From: Desulfovibrio sp.
GTDB lineage: Bacteria > Desulfobacterota > Desulfovibrionia > Desulfovibrionales > Desulfovibrionaceae
Length of the DNA: 6,215 bases
Reading direction: 5' to 3'
Assembly: GCA_031281815.1 (NCBI GenBank)
Contig: JAITEY010000020.1
Span: 1-6,215, forward strand
Under the pieces are notes generated by a model. That model made no database searches. It was not told the origin of the DNA and saw nothing but the letters and a program-made list of their open reading frames with translations. A program made the position numbers and the translations under genes. Below, one piece after another: positions 1 through 6,215 of the stretch. Each line of letters begins with the position of its first letter. The first letter of the stretch is position 1.

Positions 1-2741
1 CCCCGCCAGCCGAGCATGGGGTTGGCTTCCTCCTGCTCAAACAGCAGGCCGCCGACAAGGTTTCTGTATTCGTTGGATTTGTAATCGGTGGTGCGGTAGA
101 TGATGTCCTTGCCGTAAAAGGCCATGGCGAACAACGCGAGCCCCTGGGCAAGGGTCTGCACGTAATGTTCGCGCCCCGAACGGTAGCCGCGCGAGCGTAT
201 GATTTCGCCGATGACGGCGGGTATATTCCGCACCTCTTCAATCCGGGTAATCATGCCGGTACGATGGCCGACATCCTCTCTGACGGTGCGTATTTCGTCC
301 AGCACTTCCTGCACATAGGGGTCGCCCGCAGCCGTCTCGGCCATACGGGAAACCTGGGAGGCTATCTCCCCGCGACGCCGCACCGTCTCCGGGTCGTTGC
401 CGGAAAGCAGCGCCAATTCGTCGTCAAAACCCATGACCAGTCGAATATGCGCTTCGATATCCGTAGTGCTTTTGAGAATGTCCAGACGCCGGGAAGCAAC
501 GTCGAGGTATTCGTCAAGCCTGCGTTCCAGTTCACGGCTCCGACGGCGCAGGGCGAGCACCTCTTCCTCGTTGCCGCTGCCTTCGCGCTCGGCCAGACTT
601 TCGATTTCTCTGCTCAAGCCGGTGATCCTGCCGATATATTCGCGCATCCGGATATTGACGAAGACCATGCCGGCGCTGAGCTGCCGGCGCAGTACCTTGG
701 TCAGTTCTTCATCCAGTACCTTGCGGTGCCGACGGATAAGACCGTCCAATTCGCCGCTGTCGTAGGCGTCAAGCGCCAGAGGATGCACACCGATGTTGCC
801 GAGCATGAACTCGGCGCGCAGCAGGCCCACTTCAAAATCCTCAATCCGGCGCAGACGGGAAAGGAACATGGCCTGTCCCACGTCGGCGAGGATAAGGCCG
901 ACCTTGGTTTTGGTGGCGGGCAGCGCGGCAAGGTCCATTTCCCCGCCGACCTGGCGCAAGGGTAAAAGGCCGCGATATACCGCGCCGCGCGTGCCGTCCA
1001 CGGTGACTTCCAGGCCGTCCAGAGCGCGCAGGGCTTCAATGCGCTGGATGCCTATGACGGCAGGTATGCCCAGTTCGCGCGAAGTTATCGCCGCATGCGA
1101 AGTGTCGCCGCCGACATCGGCGAGGATGGCCGAGGCCGCGCGCATTCCCGGCACCATGTCCGGGTCCGTCCGTTCGGCAGCAAGGACGTCGCCCTTGCTG
1201 ATCTTGTTGAGTTCCAAAGCCGAACGCAGAAATTTGACGGTTCCTTGCCCCGCCCCGCGCGACGCGCCGTTGCCTTCAAGCAGCACTTCGGCCAAGGCGG
1301 CCGCATGGGGATCAACCTCCTTGCGGCGCATGAAAATGATATCCGGATGCAGCGCGAATTCCTCATTCCAACGTGTTTCCGGACGCGCCTGCACGAACCA
1401 GAGACGGTCGGCGGCATCAATACAAAATTCGGTGTCCATGATGATGTCGCCGTAAGCCCGGCTGATCGCGCGCACGCCCCCGGCAACGCTTTCGGCGTGG
1501 GCCATGGACAGAGCCCAACGCCCGACTTCAAATTCCGGCACCGTCACCTTTCTCGTTCCGCCGCTTTCATCGTAAACAATCTTGATGGTTTTGCTGCCCA
1601 TCTGGCGGATCACCACTGCATGCCCGTCGTCGCGGGTAAACACAAAATACTTGTCGGGGGTGACCATGCCGCCGACCACGGCTTCACCCAGACCGTAAGC
1701 GGCATCAATGGACACCAGATCGTTGCGGTCCGTCCCCCGGCAGCCTGTAGCAGTGTCGGCCGCAAAGGCAGTGCCGGAAATGACCGGTTTGATCATGCGC
1801 ATGATGCAGACGGACAGGGAGGTATTTTCGATGGCCCATTCTTTTTTGGCCTCTTCGGCAATGCTCTCGTCGCCGCTTGCTTCCGCGCGGGCGACGGCGT
1901 CAAGGACGGCCTCGCGTCTGTAGGTCATGGAGCGCAAGTTGTAAGCCGAAGCGCAATCCCAGTGATAAGCGCGTATTACCTGTTCGGTTCCGCGCACGTT
2001 GAGATAGGTGTCCTGCAGACCGGCAAAGGCTTTTTTTCTTGAGTCCTCGCCCGCAGCCGAGGAACGCACGGCCACCGGCACGTCTTCTTCTCCGGCTTCG
2101 GCGCAAATTTCCGCGTAGGCGGCGCCTACGGCGTCGTGTACGGCCTGGGGCAACGGCACGGAAAGAACGGCGGCCTGCACCAGCACGGCGCGGCGGCGAA
2201 GCTGGTCTATGCCTTCCGGCGAGGTGGCGAAGCCTTCCACCACGTTGTTGATGAAGGTCCGCAGTTTGACATGGCCCTGAGAACCGCCTTTGGCTTCGTT
2301 TTCAGCGCGCACGGTCCTGCCGAGATTGCGAACGAACTTCTGCAGAAATTCAGGATCGCCGCTGATTTCCGGATCTCCCCAGTCGATGCGCTTGTATTCC
2401 CTGTCCACAACGGCGCGTGTCAGGGGTGCGTTGACCTTGGTCTGATCCAACAGCAGATGAAAAGCCGGGGAAGATACCGCCCGGAACTGGGGTACGCGTA
2501 TCCCTTTGACTTCACTGATAATGGCTGTATTGTAGTTTTTGCCGCCGACCAGAAGCTCGGCTGTTTCGCCTATGGCGGCGATTTCCGTTCCGGTCAGAAT
2601 GAGTTTTTCTTTAAGAGCCTGGGCGTTGCGCGGCTTGCCGGCAGGCTTGTCGCCCGCGTCGCCGGAAACATTTTGTTCTGCCGCGTCCGGCGAGGCGGCA
2701 GGCGCCGCGTCGGACGATTTAGCGGGCGAAGGCTTGACCAT
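1..2741 (-). CDS. ppsA: Phosphoenolpyruvate synthase (pyruvate, water dikinase)-type protein, C-terminus cut off by the window edge
   Basis: Predicted to turn pyruvate, ATP and water into phosphoenolpyruvate, AMP and phosphate in the cytoplasm, the entry to gluconeogenesis. 913 complete codons are visible. Residues 2-45 are an Ala/Pro/Asp/Lys-rich, probably disordered tail. The ATP-grasp domain follows, with VGGKNYN at 65-71, VRSSAAGED with Arg226, and AYGLGEAVVGG; it closes with QARPET at 451-456. The swivelling domain carries GGDTSHAAITSRELG with phosphohistidine His549. The PEP/pyruvate barrel starts around 600, with LLRAEF (Arg642), TTDYKSNEYRNLVGG (884-898) and NPMLGWR at the edge. About 170 extra, highly charged helical residues lie between the last motifs and Arg642. 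Escherichia coli PpsA has 792 residues; this protein would reach about 1,190. The barrel C-terminus, with its catalytic Cys, is outside. The ATG at 2741 is chosen because AAGGAG lies 6 bases upstream and it is the first start codon after an in-frame TAA. It follows pyc, probably in one operon. Fold is certain; substrate is inferred. Confidence 0.88.
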   Translation of the reverse strand, partial: MVKPSPAKSSDAAPAASPDAAEQNVSGDAGDKPAGKPRNAQALKEKLILTGTEIAAIGETAELLVGGKNYNTAIISEVKGIRVPQFRAVSSPAFHLLLDQTKVNAPLTRAVVDREYKRIDWGDPEISGDPEFLQKFVRNLGRTVRAENEAKGGSQGHVKLRTFINNVVEGFATSPEGIDQLRRRAVLVQAAVLSVPLPQAVHDAVGAAYAEICAEAGEEDVPVAVRSSAAGEDSRKKAFAGLQDTYLNVRGTEQVIRAYHWDCASAYNLRSMTYRREAVLDAVARAEASGDESIAEEAKKEWAIENTSLSVCIMRMIKPVISGTAFAADTATGCRGTDRNDLVSIDAAYGLGEAVVGGMVTPDKYFVFTRDDGHAVVIRQMGSKTIKIVYDESGGTRKVTVPEFEVGRWALSMAHAESVAGGVRAISRAYGDIIMDTEFCIDAADRLWFVQARPETRWNEEFALHPDIIFMRRKEVDPHAAALAEVLLEGNGASRGAGQGTVKFLRSALELNKISKGDVLAAERTDPDMVPGMRAASAILADVGGDTSHAAITSRELGIPAVIGIQRIEALRALDGLEVTVDGTRGAVYRGLLPLRQVGGEMDLAALPATKTKVGLILADVGQAMFLSRLRRIEDFEVGLLRAEFMLGNIGVHPLALDAYDSGELDGLIRRHRKVLDEELTKVLRRQLSAGMVFVNIRMREYIGRITGLSREIESLAEREGSGNEEEVLALRRRSRELERRLDEYLDVASRRLDILKSTTDIEAHIRLVMGFDDELALLSGNDPETVRRRGEIASQVSRMAETAAGDPYVQEVLDEIRTVREDVGHRTGMITRIEEVRNIPAVIGEIIRSRGYRSGREHYVQTLAQGLALFAMAFYGKDIIYRTTDYKSNEYRNLVGGLLFEQEEANPMLGWR

Positions 2742-2753
2742 CGTGCTCTCCTT
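2742..2753 (-). promoter_or_regulatory. Ribosome binding site of the PEP synthase gene
   Basis: Read on the minus strand, AAGGAG (2753-2748) is followed by six bases and then the ATG at 2741-2739. This is a near-perfect Shine-Dalgarno sequence at good spacing and it decides the start. No alternative ATG, GTG or TTG lies in frame between this ATG and the upstream in-frame TAA. Confidence 0.85.
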
Positions 2754-2760
2754 GACTCTT

Positions 2761-2789
2761 GCGGATTGCCGGCTTGTCCGCCGGACCGC
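2761..2789 (-). other. Inverted repeat just upstream of the PEP synthase ribosome binding site
   Basis: GCGG pairs with CCGC as an outer stem (2786-2789 with 2761-2764). CCGGC pairs with GCCGG as an inner stem (2780-2784 with 2769-2773), around a six-base loop. One unpaired base on one side and four on the other separate the stems. In the minus-strand transcript this GC-rich hairpin would end 7 bases before AAGGAG. It could affect translation start or protect a processed 5' end. There is no U tract, so it is not an intrinsic terminator. The role is unknown. Confidence 0.4.
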
Positions 2790-2792
2790 TTC

Positions 2793-2821
2793 AGCTTAAA
2801 ACCGATTGTGTCCCGCGTCAA
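2793..2821 (-). promoter_or_regulatory. Possible internal sigma70-type promoter before the PEP synthase gene
   Basis: On the minus strand, TTGACG (2821-2816, five of six matches to TTGACA) is followed after exactly 17 bases by TAAGCT (2798-2793). The latter keeps only the first, second and last bases of TATAAT. Transcription would begin near 2786-2788, about 45 bases before the ATG, giving a short leader. This could allow PEP synthase expression apart from pyc. The weak -10 makes it tentative. Confidence 0.3.
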
Positions 2822-2824
2822 TGC

Positions 2825-2865
2825 GCTCGTTTTCCTGTTGCAACGAGCCGAGGCCTTTTCCCCGG
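2825..2865 (-). other. Two adjacent inverted repeats downstream of the pyc stop codon
   Basis: A perfect 7-bp inverted repeat, GCTCGTT/AACGAGC, has arms at 2825-2831 and 2842-2848 and a 10-base loop. Next to it, CCGGGG and CCTCGG on the minus strand (2865-2860 and 2853-2848) can form six pairs, one of them G-U, around a six-base loop. The two stems share only base 2848 and could nearly stack. They begin about 30 bases after the pyc TAG. No run of T follows, so full rho-independent termination is unlikely. They may act as a 3'-end stabiliser or partial attenuator that sets the pyc to ppsA ratio. Confidence 0.35.
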
Positions 2866-2894
2866 AAACAACATCCCGGTGTGATAAAGACCCT

Positions 2895-5800
2895 CTATTG
2901 TTCGGTGCCGCAGTGAGGACAGAAAGCATATCCGCCGGCGGCCAAGGCCTTGCCGCAGGCGGGATTTTTACACAACCGGGGCACCGGCCCCAGTTCCAGA
3001 ATAAGTTCTCCCTCAATCACAGGCACCATTTTTTTACTTTCCCGATAATCGGCGGTTTTGAGCACGCGCAGCACCACTCCGTCCCGCGGCGCCGTTACGG
3101 CCTTCTCCTGTTTCATGATGGAAATATTGAACAACTCTTCGCCTTTTTTGACGATGTCGCCGGGATTGACATACATGATCCAAAGCTCGCCGTTGCAGGG
3201 CGCGCCCACATGAAAAGCATCGGCAGGGTCGGCCATGGTCACGGAGCGCTCGGCATCGGCGATCGGTTTCGCCACCTGCACCTCGCAACTCATGATTTCG
3301 GAATCCAGCACATAACGTACCACCGCGACGCCGTTGGGGCCGGGACTCTGCATGCGGATTATGTTCAGGTGGTGCGGCTTGCCGTTGGAATCGTTGAAAT
3401 TCAATTCGTCGCCGACTTCCAGACCTTCAAACCAGACATGCAGGGGCAGGTTGTTCGGGTCACCGTATTTGTGCTTGAATTCGATGCACTTTACCGCATC
3501 TCCCGGATGATTCAAAAACATGAGAAATTCATTGTCCGTCGGGTCTCTGCCGATGATACTTTTCAACGCAGCCCTTTCGGCTTCGAGATCAACATCGGCG
3601 AGAATATCCAGGGGAGATTTTTCCGTGCGTTCGGCTACGGCCTTTTTCCAATCCGGACCGAAAGCGCTTCGGTACACCCAGTCGGGGGGGAATCCCAGGG
3701 GCAGCCTGCCGAATTTGCCGAGCAGCAGATCTCTGAAAGCATCGTTGCAATCCTGGTACACGGCAAGACGCGCCTCCTTCATTTCCGGCGACAGGGCATC
3801 CTCCGCGTTGTTGACAACATTATCCAGTATTTCCAGAAGGTATTCGACTTCATGTTCGCCGCCGCGCCTGTATGCGGCGCTGACGGCCAGAAAGGCCGTA
3901 TTCCAGGTAATCTGCGAGCCGGGCGTCACATCATGATAATGCACGATTTGCCGTGTTCCGGCCAAAAAGCGCAGCATTTGCGGGAGCAGCCGGATATAGC
4001 CCTGTTTCAGCGCTCCCTCTTGCGACGAAGACGTTGCTCCCCCCGGCATGCCGTGCAGCACGGCGTCATAATCCACGCCTTGAAAATACGGGGCCGTGTA
4101 GCGGTCGTAATAGGGCATAATCTGCTTGAGGACAAAGCCCGCATCACGGATCATGCGTTTGTTCAGCATGTTCTTCAGACCCAGTTCGTCTTCAAGATAC
4201 GCCGCGGTGGAGAGAACTTCGCCCTGCCCGTACCAGCGCATGGCCGCGCCCAGAGAGACGTCCACAATATGCGCTCCGGCTTCCGCCGCGGCGCCGACGG
4301 CGGGCACGAACAGGCCGTCCGTATAGTGGCGGTGGTAATGCAGCACCAGATGCGGCCACTTGCGGCGCAGGGCCTGGACCAGATCACGCATCATGCGCAG
4401 CGGGCAATTCCCGGCCATATCCTTGAGACCGAGCACGATCCGGCGGGAGGCGTCTTTCAGTCCCACGCCCATGATTTTCGCGGCCTGGCGCAGCATTTCC
4501 CCGGCCGTGTCGACGTAGTGCTCGACAGTAAAACCGCGCCCGCAGGTCAGGGCGACGGCAGGCTCAAAGAGCGCGTGCGCGTCGTGCAGAACGACTTCGG
4601 CAAAAGGTTTCATGTTTTCAACATGGTTGAGAAAATCAAAACAGCGTATGACGTGGTACTCCTCGCAAATCTTTTCCGCCGTGAGGCGCATGAGATTTTT
4701 GGGCTGCGGCTTGTACCCGAGCACGTTGGTGGACCGGACAAGTATCTGCTTCATTGTTTTGGGCGCGATACGGTTCAGTTCCCGCGCTTCGTAAAAGGGC
4801 GAGGTCATGTTTGCCATCATGTTCACATGGAAATGCGCGCCGCCGCCCGTTTCCAGGGAGAAAAAGCCGCACTGGTCCAGGTAGGGCGCTATGCGTCTGT
4901 CTTCGGCAAGACGAAAACGGTTGCCGCTGTTTGACTGTGTCGTATCCCGGCAGGTTGTGTCGCAAAAATGGACGAGCGCCGAATCGCGGATATAGTCGAG
5001 CAGGGCTTTGCGGTCGTTGCGAGGATACGGGGACGGCTTGCGGAGCACGGCCGGGGGTATTTCCGGCATGACCGCTTCGTGCCGGGGCATGCGCGGCGTT
5101 TCGCGCGTGCGGTATCTGCCGAGTTGGATGAATTCATTATAACCGCGCGCGGAAATGTCCGCTATCAGGCGCGCGTTGCGTTCGGATTCCGGGTCAAGGT
5201 CCGTATAATCCATCAGTTCCGGGGTATCGGCAATAAAGCGCGTGTCGCAGTCGCCCCGGCGGAATGTGGGATGGGCTATAATCTGGCGGAAGAACGGAAT
5301 GGTGGTCTTGAGACCGCCCACCGTATACTCCTCCAGGGCCCGCTCCGTGATGCCCAGCACCTTGTTCCAGTCCTGCCCGTAACCGATGAGCAAGGCGCCC
5401 GCCGAGTCGTAGTTGGAAGGAAACTCATAGCCCGCGCTCAGATTGGAATCCAGACGCACGCCGGGGCCGCCGGGCGAAACGTAGCGGGTTATAAGCCCGG
5501 CATTCGGAGCGAAATTTTTTTGCGGATCTTCGCAGTTGATGCGCACCTGCATCGCTGTATGCATGGGGCGCAGATTCGCTTCGGAAAAACGCAACCTGCT
5601 GCCGAACGCGACGGCTATCTGTTCCTCGACAAGGTCGATGCCGTAGCTGCATTCCGTGATGCCGTGCTCCACCTGAAGGCGGGTATTGACTTCTATAAGG
5701 TAGGGGACGCCTTGCCCGGTGACCAGAAATTCCACTGTGCACAGGGAATAATAACCCACTTTGCGGACTAGGGCGCGGGCGTAATCCTTGAGTTGCTCGC

Positions 5801-6215
5801 GCAGTTCCCCGGTGAAGGCGGGCCAAGGAGAAGGCGTAATCTCCATGAGCTTCTGGTTGTTGCGCTGCAGGCTGCAATCGCGCTCGTCGAAGACAAAAAT
5901 GTTGCCGTAGACATCGGCAATGACCTGGATTTCTATATGACGCACGCCGGTGAGAAATTTCTCCACAAAGACGCGCGGATTGCCGAAAGAAGCCTGGGCC
6001 ATGGCCGAAGCTTTGATGAACGCGTCCTCCAGGCCGTCGTTGTCGTGAACCTCAAAGATGCCTCTGCCGCCGCCGCCGCCCTCGGCTTTGAGCAGGATGG
6101 GAAATCCCGTTTCCGCGGCAACGGCCCGCGCCTTGGGCACGTCCACCGCGCCGTCGGACCCCGGTACCACCGGAATGCCCAGTTCCCGCGCCAGACGGCG
6201 TACTTGCACCTTGTT
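2895..6215 (-). CDS. pyc: Pyruvate carboxylase (biotin-dependent, single chain), N-terminus cut off by the window edge
   Basis: Likely makes oxaloacetate from pyruvate, bicarbonate and ATP in the cytoplasm. 1,106 residues are visible (numbered from the edge); alignment from memory suggests about 118 more lie outside, giving about 1,225 (about 1,150 is usual). The frame is open to 6215, so the GTG at 6209 is internal. Biotin carboxylase: GGGGGRG at 46-52, DCSLQRNNQK around 113-122, EVNTRLQVEH at 175-184. Carboxyltransferase: DTTCRDTTQS at 419-428 (metal Asp424, Gln427), RSTNVLGY, the KDMAG lysine (normally carboxylated) at 598, metal-binding HRH at 628-630, PGG at 724, and VTPGS with the catalytic-type Thr764. 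The biotinyl domain has Lys1035 in IMKQE. A four-Cys zinc ribbon (1082-1102) ends the protein, which is unusual. Odd points are RNN for the usual RRH and MKQ for MKM. A related biotin carboxylase with another substrate is possible, but the carboxyltransferase active site looks intact. The next gene starts 153 bp downstream. Confidence 0.9.
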   Translation of the reverse strand, partial: NKVQVRRLARELGIPVVPGSDGAVDVPKARAVAAETGFPILLKAEGGGGGRGIFEVHDNDGLEDAFIKASAMAQASFGNPRVFVEKFLTGVRHIEIQVIADVYGNIFVFDERDCSLQRNNQKLMEITPSPWPAFTGELREQLKDYARALVRKVGYYSLCTVEFLVTGQGVPYLIEVNTRLQVEHGITECSYGIDLVEEQIAVAFGSRLRFSEANLRPMHTAMQVRINCEDPQKNFAPNAGLITRYVSPGGPGVRLDSNLSAGYEFPSNYDSAGALLIGYGQDWNKVLGITERALEEYTVGGLKTTIPFFRQIIAHPTFRRGDCDTRFIADTPELMDYTDLDPESERNARLIADISARGYNEFIQLGRYRTRETPRMPRHEAVMPEIPPAVLRKPSPYPRNDRKALLDYIRDSALVHFCDTTCRDTTQSNSGNRFRLAEDRRIAPYLDQCGFFSLETGGGAHFHVNMMANMTSPFYEARELNRIAPKTMKQILVRSTNVLGYKPQPKNLMRLTAEKICEEYHVIRCFDFLNHVENMKPFAEVVLHDAHALFEPAVALTCGRGFTVEHYVDTAGEMLRQAAKIMGVGLKDASRRIVLGLKDMAGNCPLRMMRDLVQALRRKWPHLVLHYHRHYTDGLFVPAVGAAAEAGAHIVDVSLGAAMRWYGQGEVLSTAAYLEDELGLKNMLNKRMIRDAGFVLKQIMPYYDRYTAPYFQGVDYDAVLHGMPGGATSSSQEGALKQGYIRLLPQMLRFLAGTRQIVHYHDVTPGSQITWNTAFLAVSAAYRRGGEHEVEYLLEILDNVVNNAEDALSPEMKEARLAVYQDCNDAFRDLLLGKFGRLPLGFPPDWVYRSAFGPDWKKAVAERTEKSPLDILADVDLEAERAALKSIIGRDPTDNEFLMFLNHPGDAVKCIEFKHKYGDPNNLPLHVWFEGLEVGDELNFNDSNGKPHHLNIIRMQSPGPNGVAVVRYVLDSEIMSCEVQVAKPIADAERSVTMADPADAFHVGAPCNGELWIMYVNPGDIVKKGEELFNISIMKQEKAVTAPRDGVVLRVLKTADYRESKKMVPVIEGELILELGPVPRLCKNPACGKALAAGGYAFCPHCGTEQ

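Noticed and set aside
2025..2040. Run of seven A on the minus strand (A AAA AAA in zero frame) as a programmed -1 frameshift site in the PEP synthase
   Set aside because: No upstream Shine-Dalgarno-like stimulator or convincing downstream hairpin is visible. Similar runs occur in pyc near 3030 and 5518, so they look like ordinary Lys/Asn coding.
165..2042. Plus-strand open frames at 165-965 and 1095-2042
   Set aside because: They are in the same codon register opposite the PEP synthase gene, whose motifs are unmistakable. No family is recognisable in them and they have no convincing ribosome binding site.
2825..2865. Rho-independent terminator after pyc
   Set aside because: The stems are present but no T-rich run follows on the minus strand.
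2799..2895. Readthrough of the pyc TAG to make a fusion with PEP synthase, since the two genes share a frame
   Set aside because: An in-frame TAA follows 32 codons after the TAG, and the ATG at 2741 has its own strong ribosome binding site.
3684..3690. Seven-G tract as a possible phase-variation site in pyc
   Set aside because: It is a short tract encoding a Pro-Pro pair in a conserved region of a metabolic gene; nothing suggests switching.
2136..4934. A plus-strand open frame of 932 codons running antisense across both genes and the spacer
   Set aside because: It lies in exact codon register opposite both genes, which share a frame because the spacer is 51 codons long. Such frames stay open when the sense genes avoid TTA, CTA and TCA codons, as GC-rich genes do. 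The product is rich in His, Arg, Phe and Gly with no recognisable domain, while the minus strand encodes clear enzymes.
4968..5771. Plus-strand open frame of 267 codons
   Set aside because: It is a codon-register shadow of the biotin carboxylase domain and encodes nothing recognisable.
6207..6209. GTG as a possible start of the pyruvate carboxylase
   Set aside because: The frame stays open to the edge, and the protein here aligns inside the biotin carboxylase domain, so about 118 N-terminal residues lie outside.

Overview
The window holds parts of two genes, both on the minus strand and both cut by a window edge. They appear to form one transcription unit, read right to left. The upstream gene (2895 to beyond 6215) encodes a biotin-dependent pyruvate carboxylase. 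It has biotin carboxylase, carboxyltransferase and biotinyl domains, and an added C-terminal zinc ribbon. The downstream gene (2741 to beyond 1) encodes a phosphoenolpyruvate synthase-type enzyme (pyruvate, water dikinase) with a large charged helical insertion inside its PEP/pyruvate barrel. A 153-bp spacer separates them. It carries a strong ribosome binding site, inverted repeats and a possible sigma70-type promoter.

The DNA is moderately GC-rich and its codons favour G or C in third position. From memory, this divergent pyruvate carboxylase followed by a PEP synthase-related gene matches the arrangement in sulfate-reducing Desulfovibrionaceae such as Desulfovibrio vulgaris. The organism assignment is an inference, since no ribosomal RNA or other marker is present.

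Both enzymes act on pyruvate and spend ATP. The carboxylase would make oxaloacetate (anaplerosis, C4 precursors). The synthase would make phosphoenolpyruvate (entry to gluconeogenesis). This pairing suits an anaerobe that grows on lactate, pyruvate or acetate plus CO2 and must build sugars and C4 acids from pyruvate.

The window is housekeeping in character: I see no mobile element, CRISPR array, RNA gene or defence system. The points of interest are departures from family consensus. They are the C-terminal zinc ribbon, substitutions in the biotin carboxylase nucleotide-site motif and around the biotinyl lysine, and the roughly 170-residue insertion in the PEP synthase. The large plus-strand open frames, including one of 932 codons, are codon-register shadows of these two genes and are not annotated.
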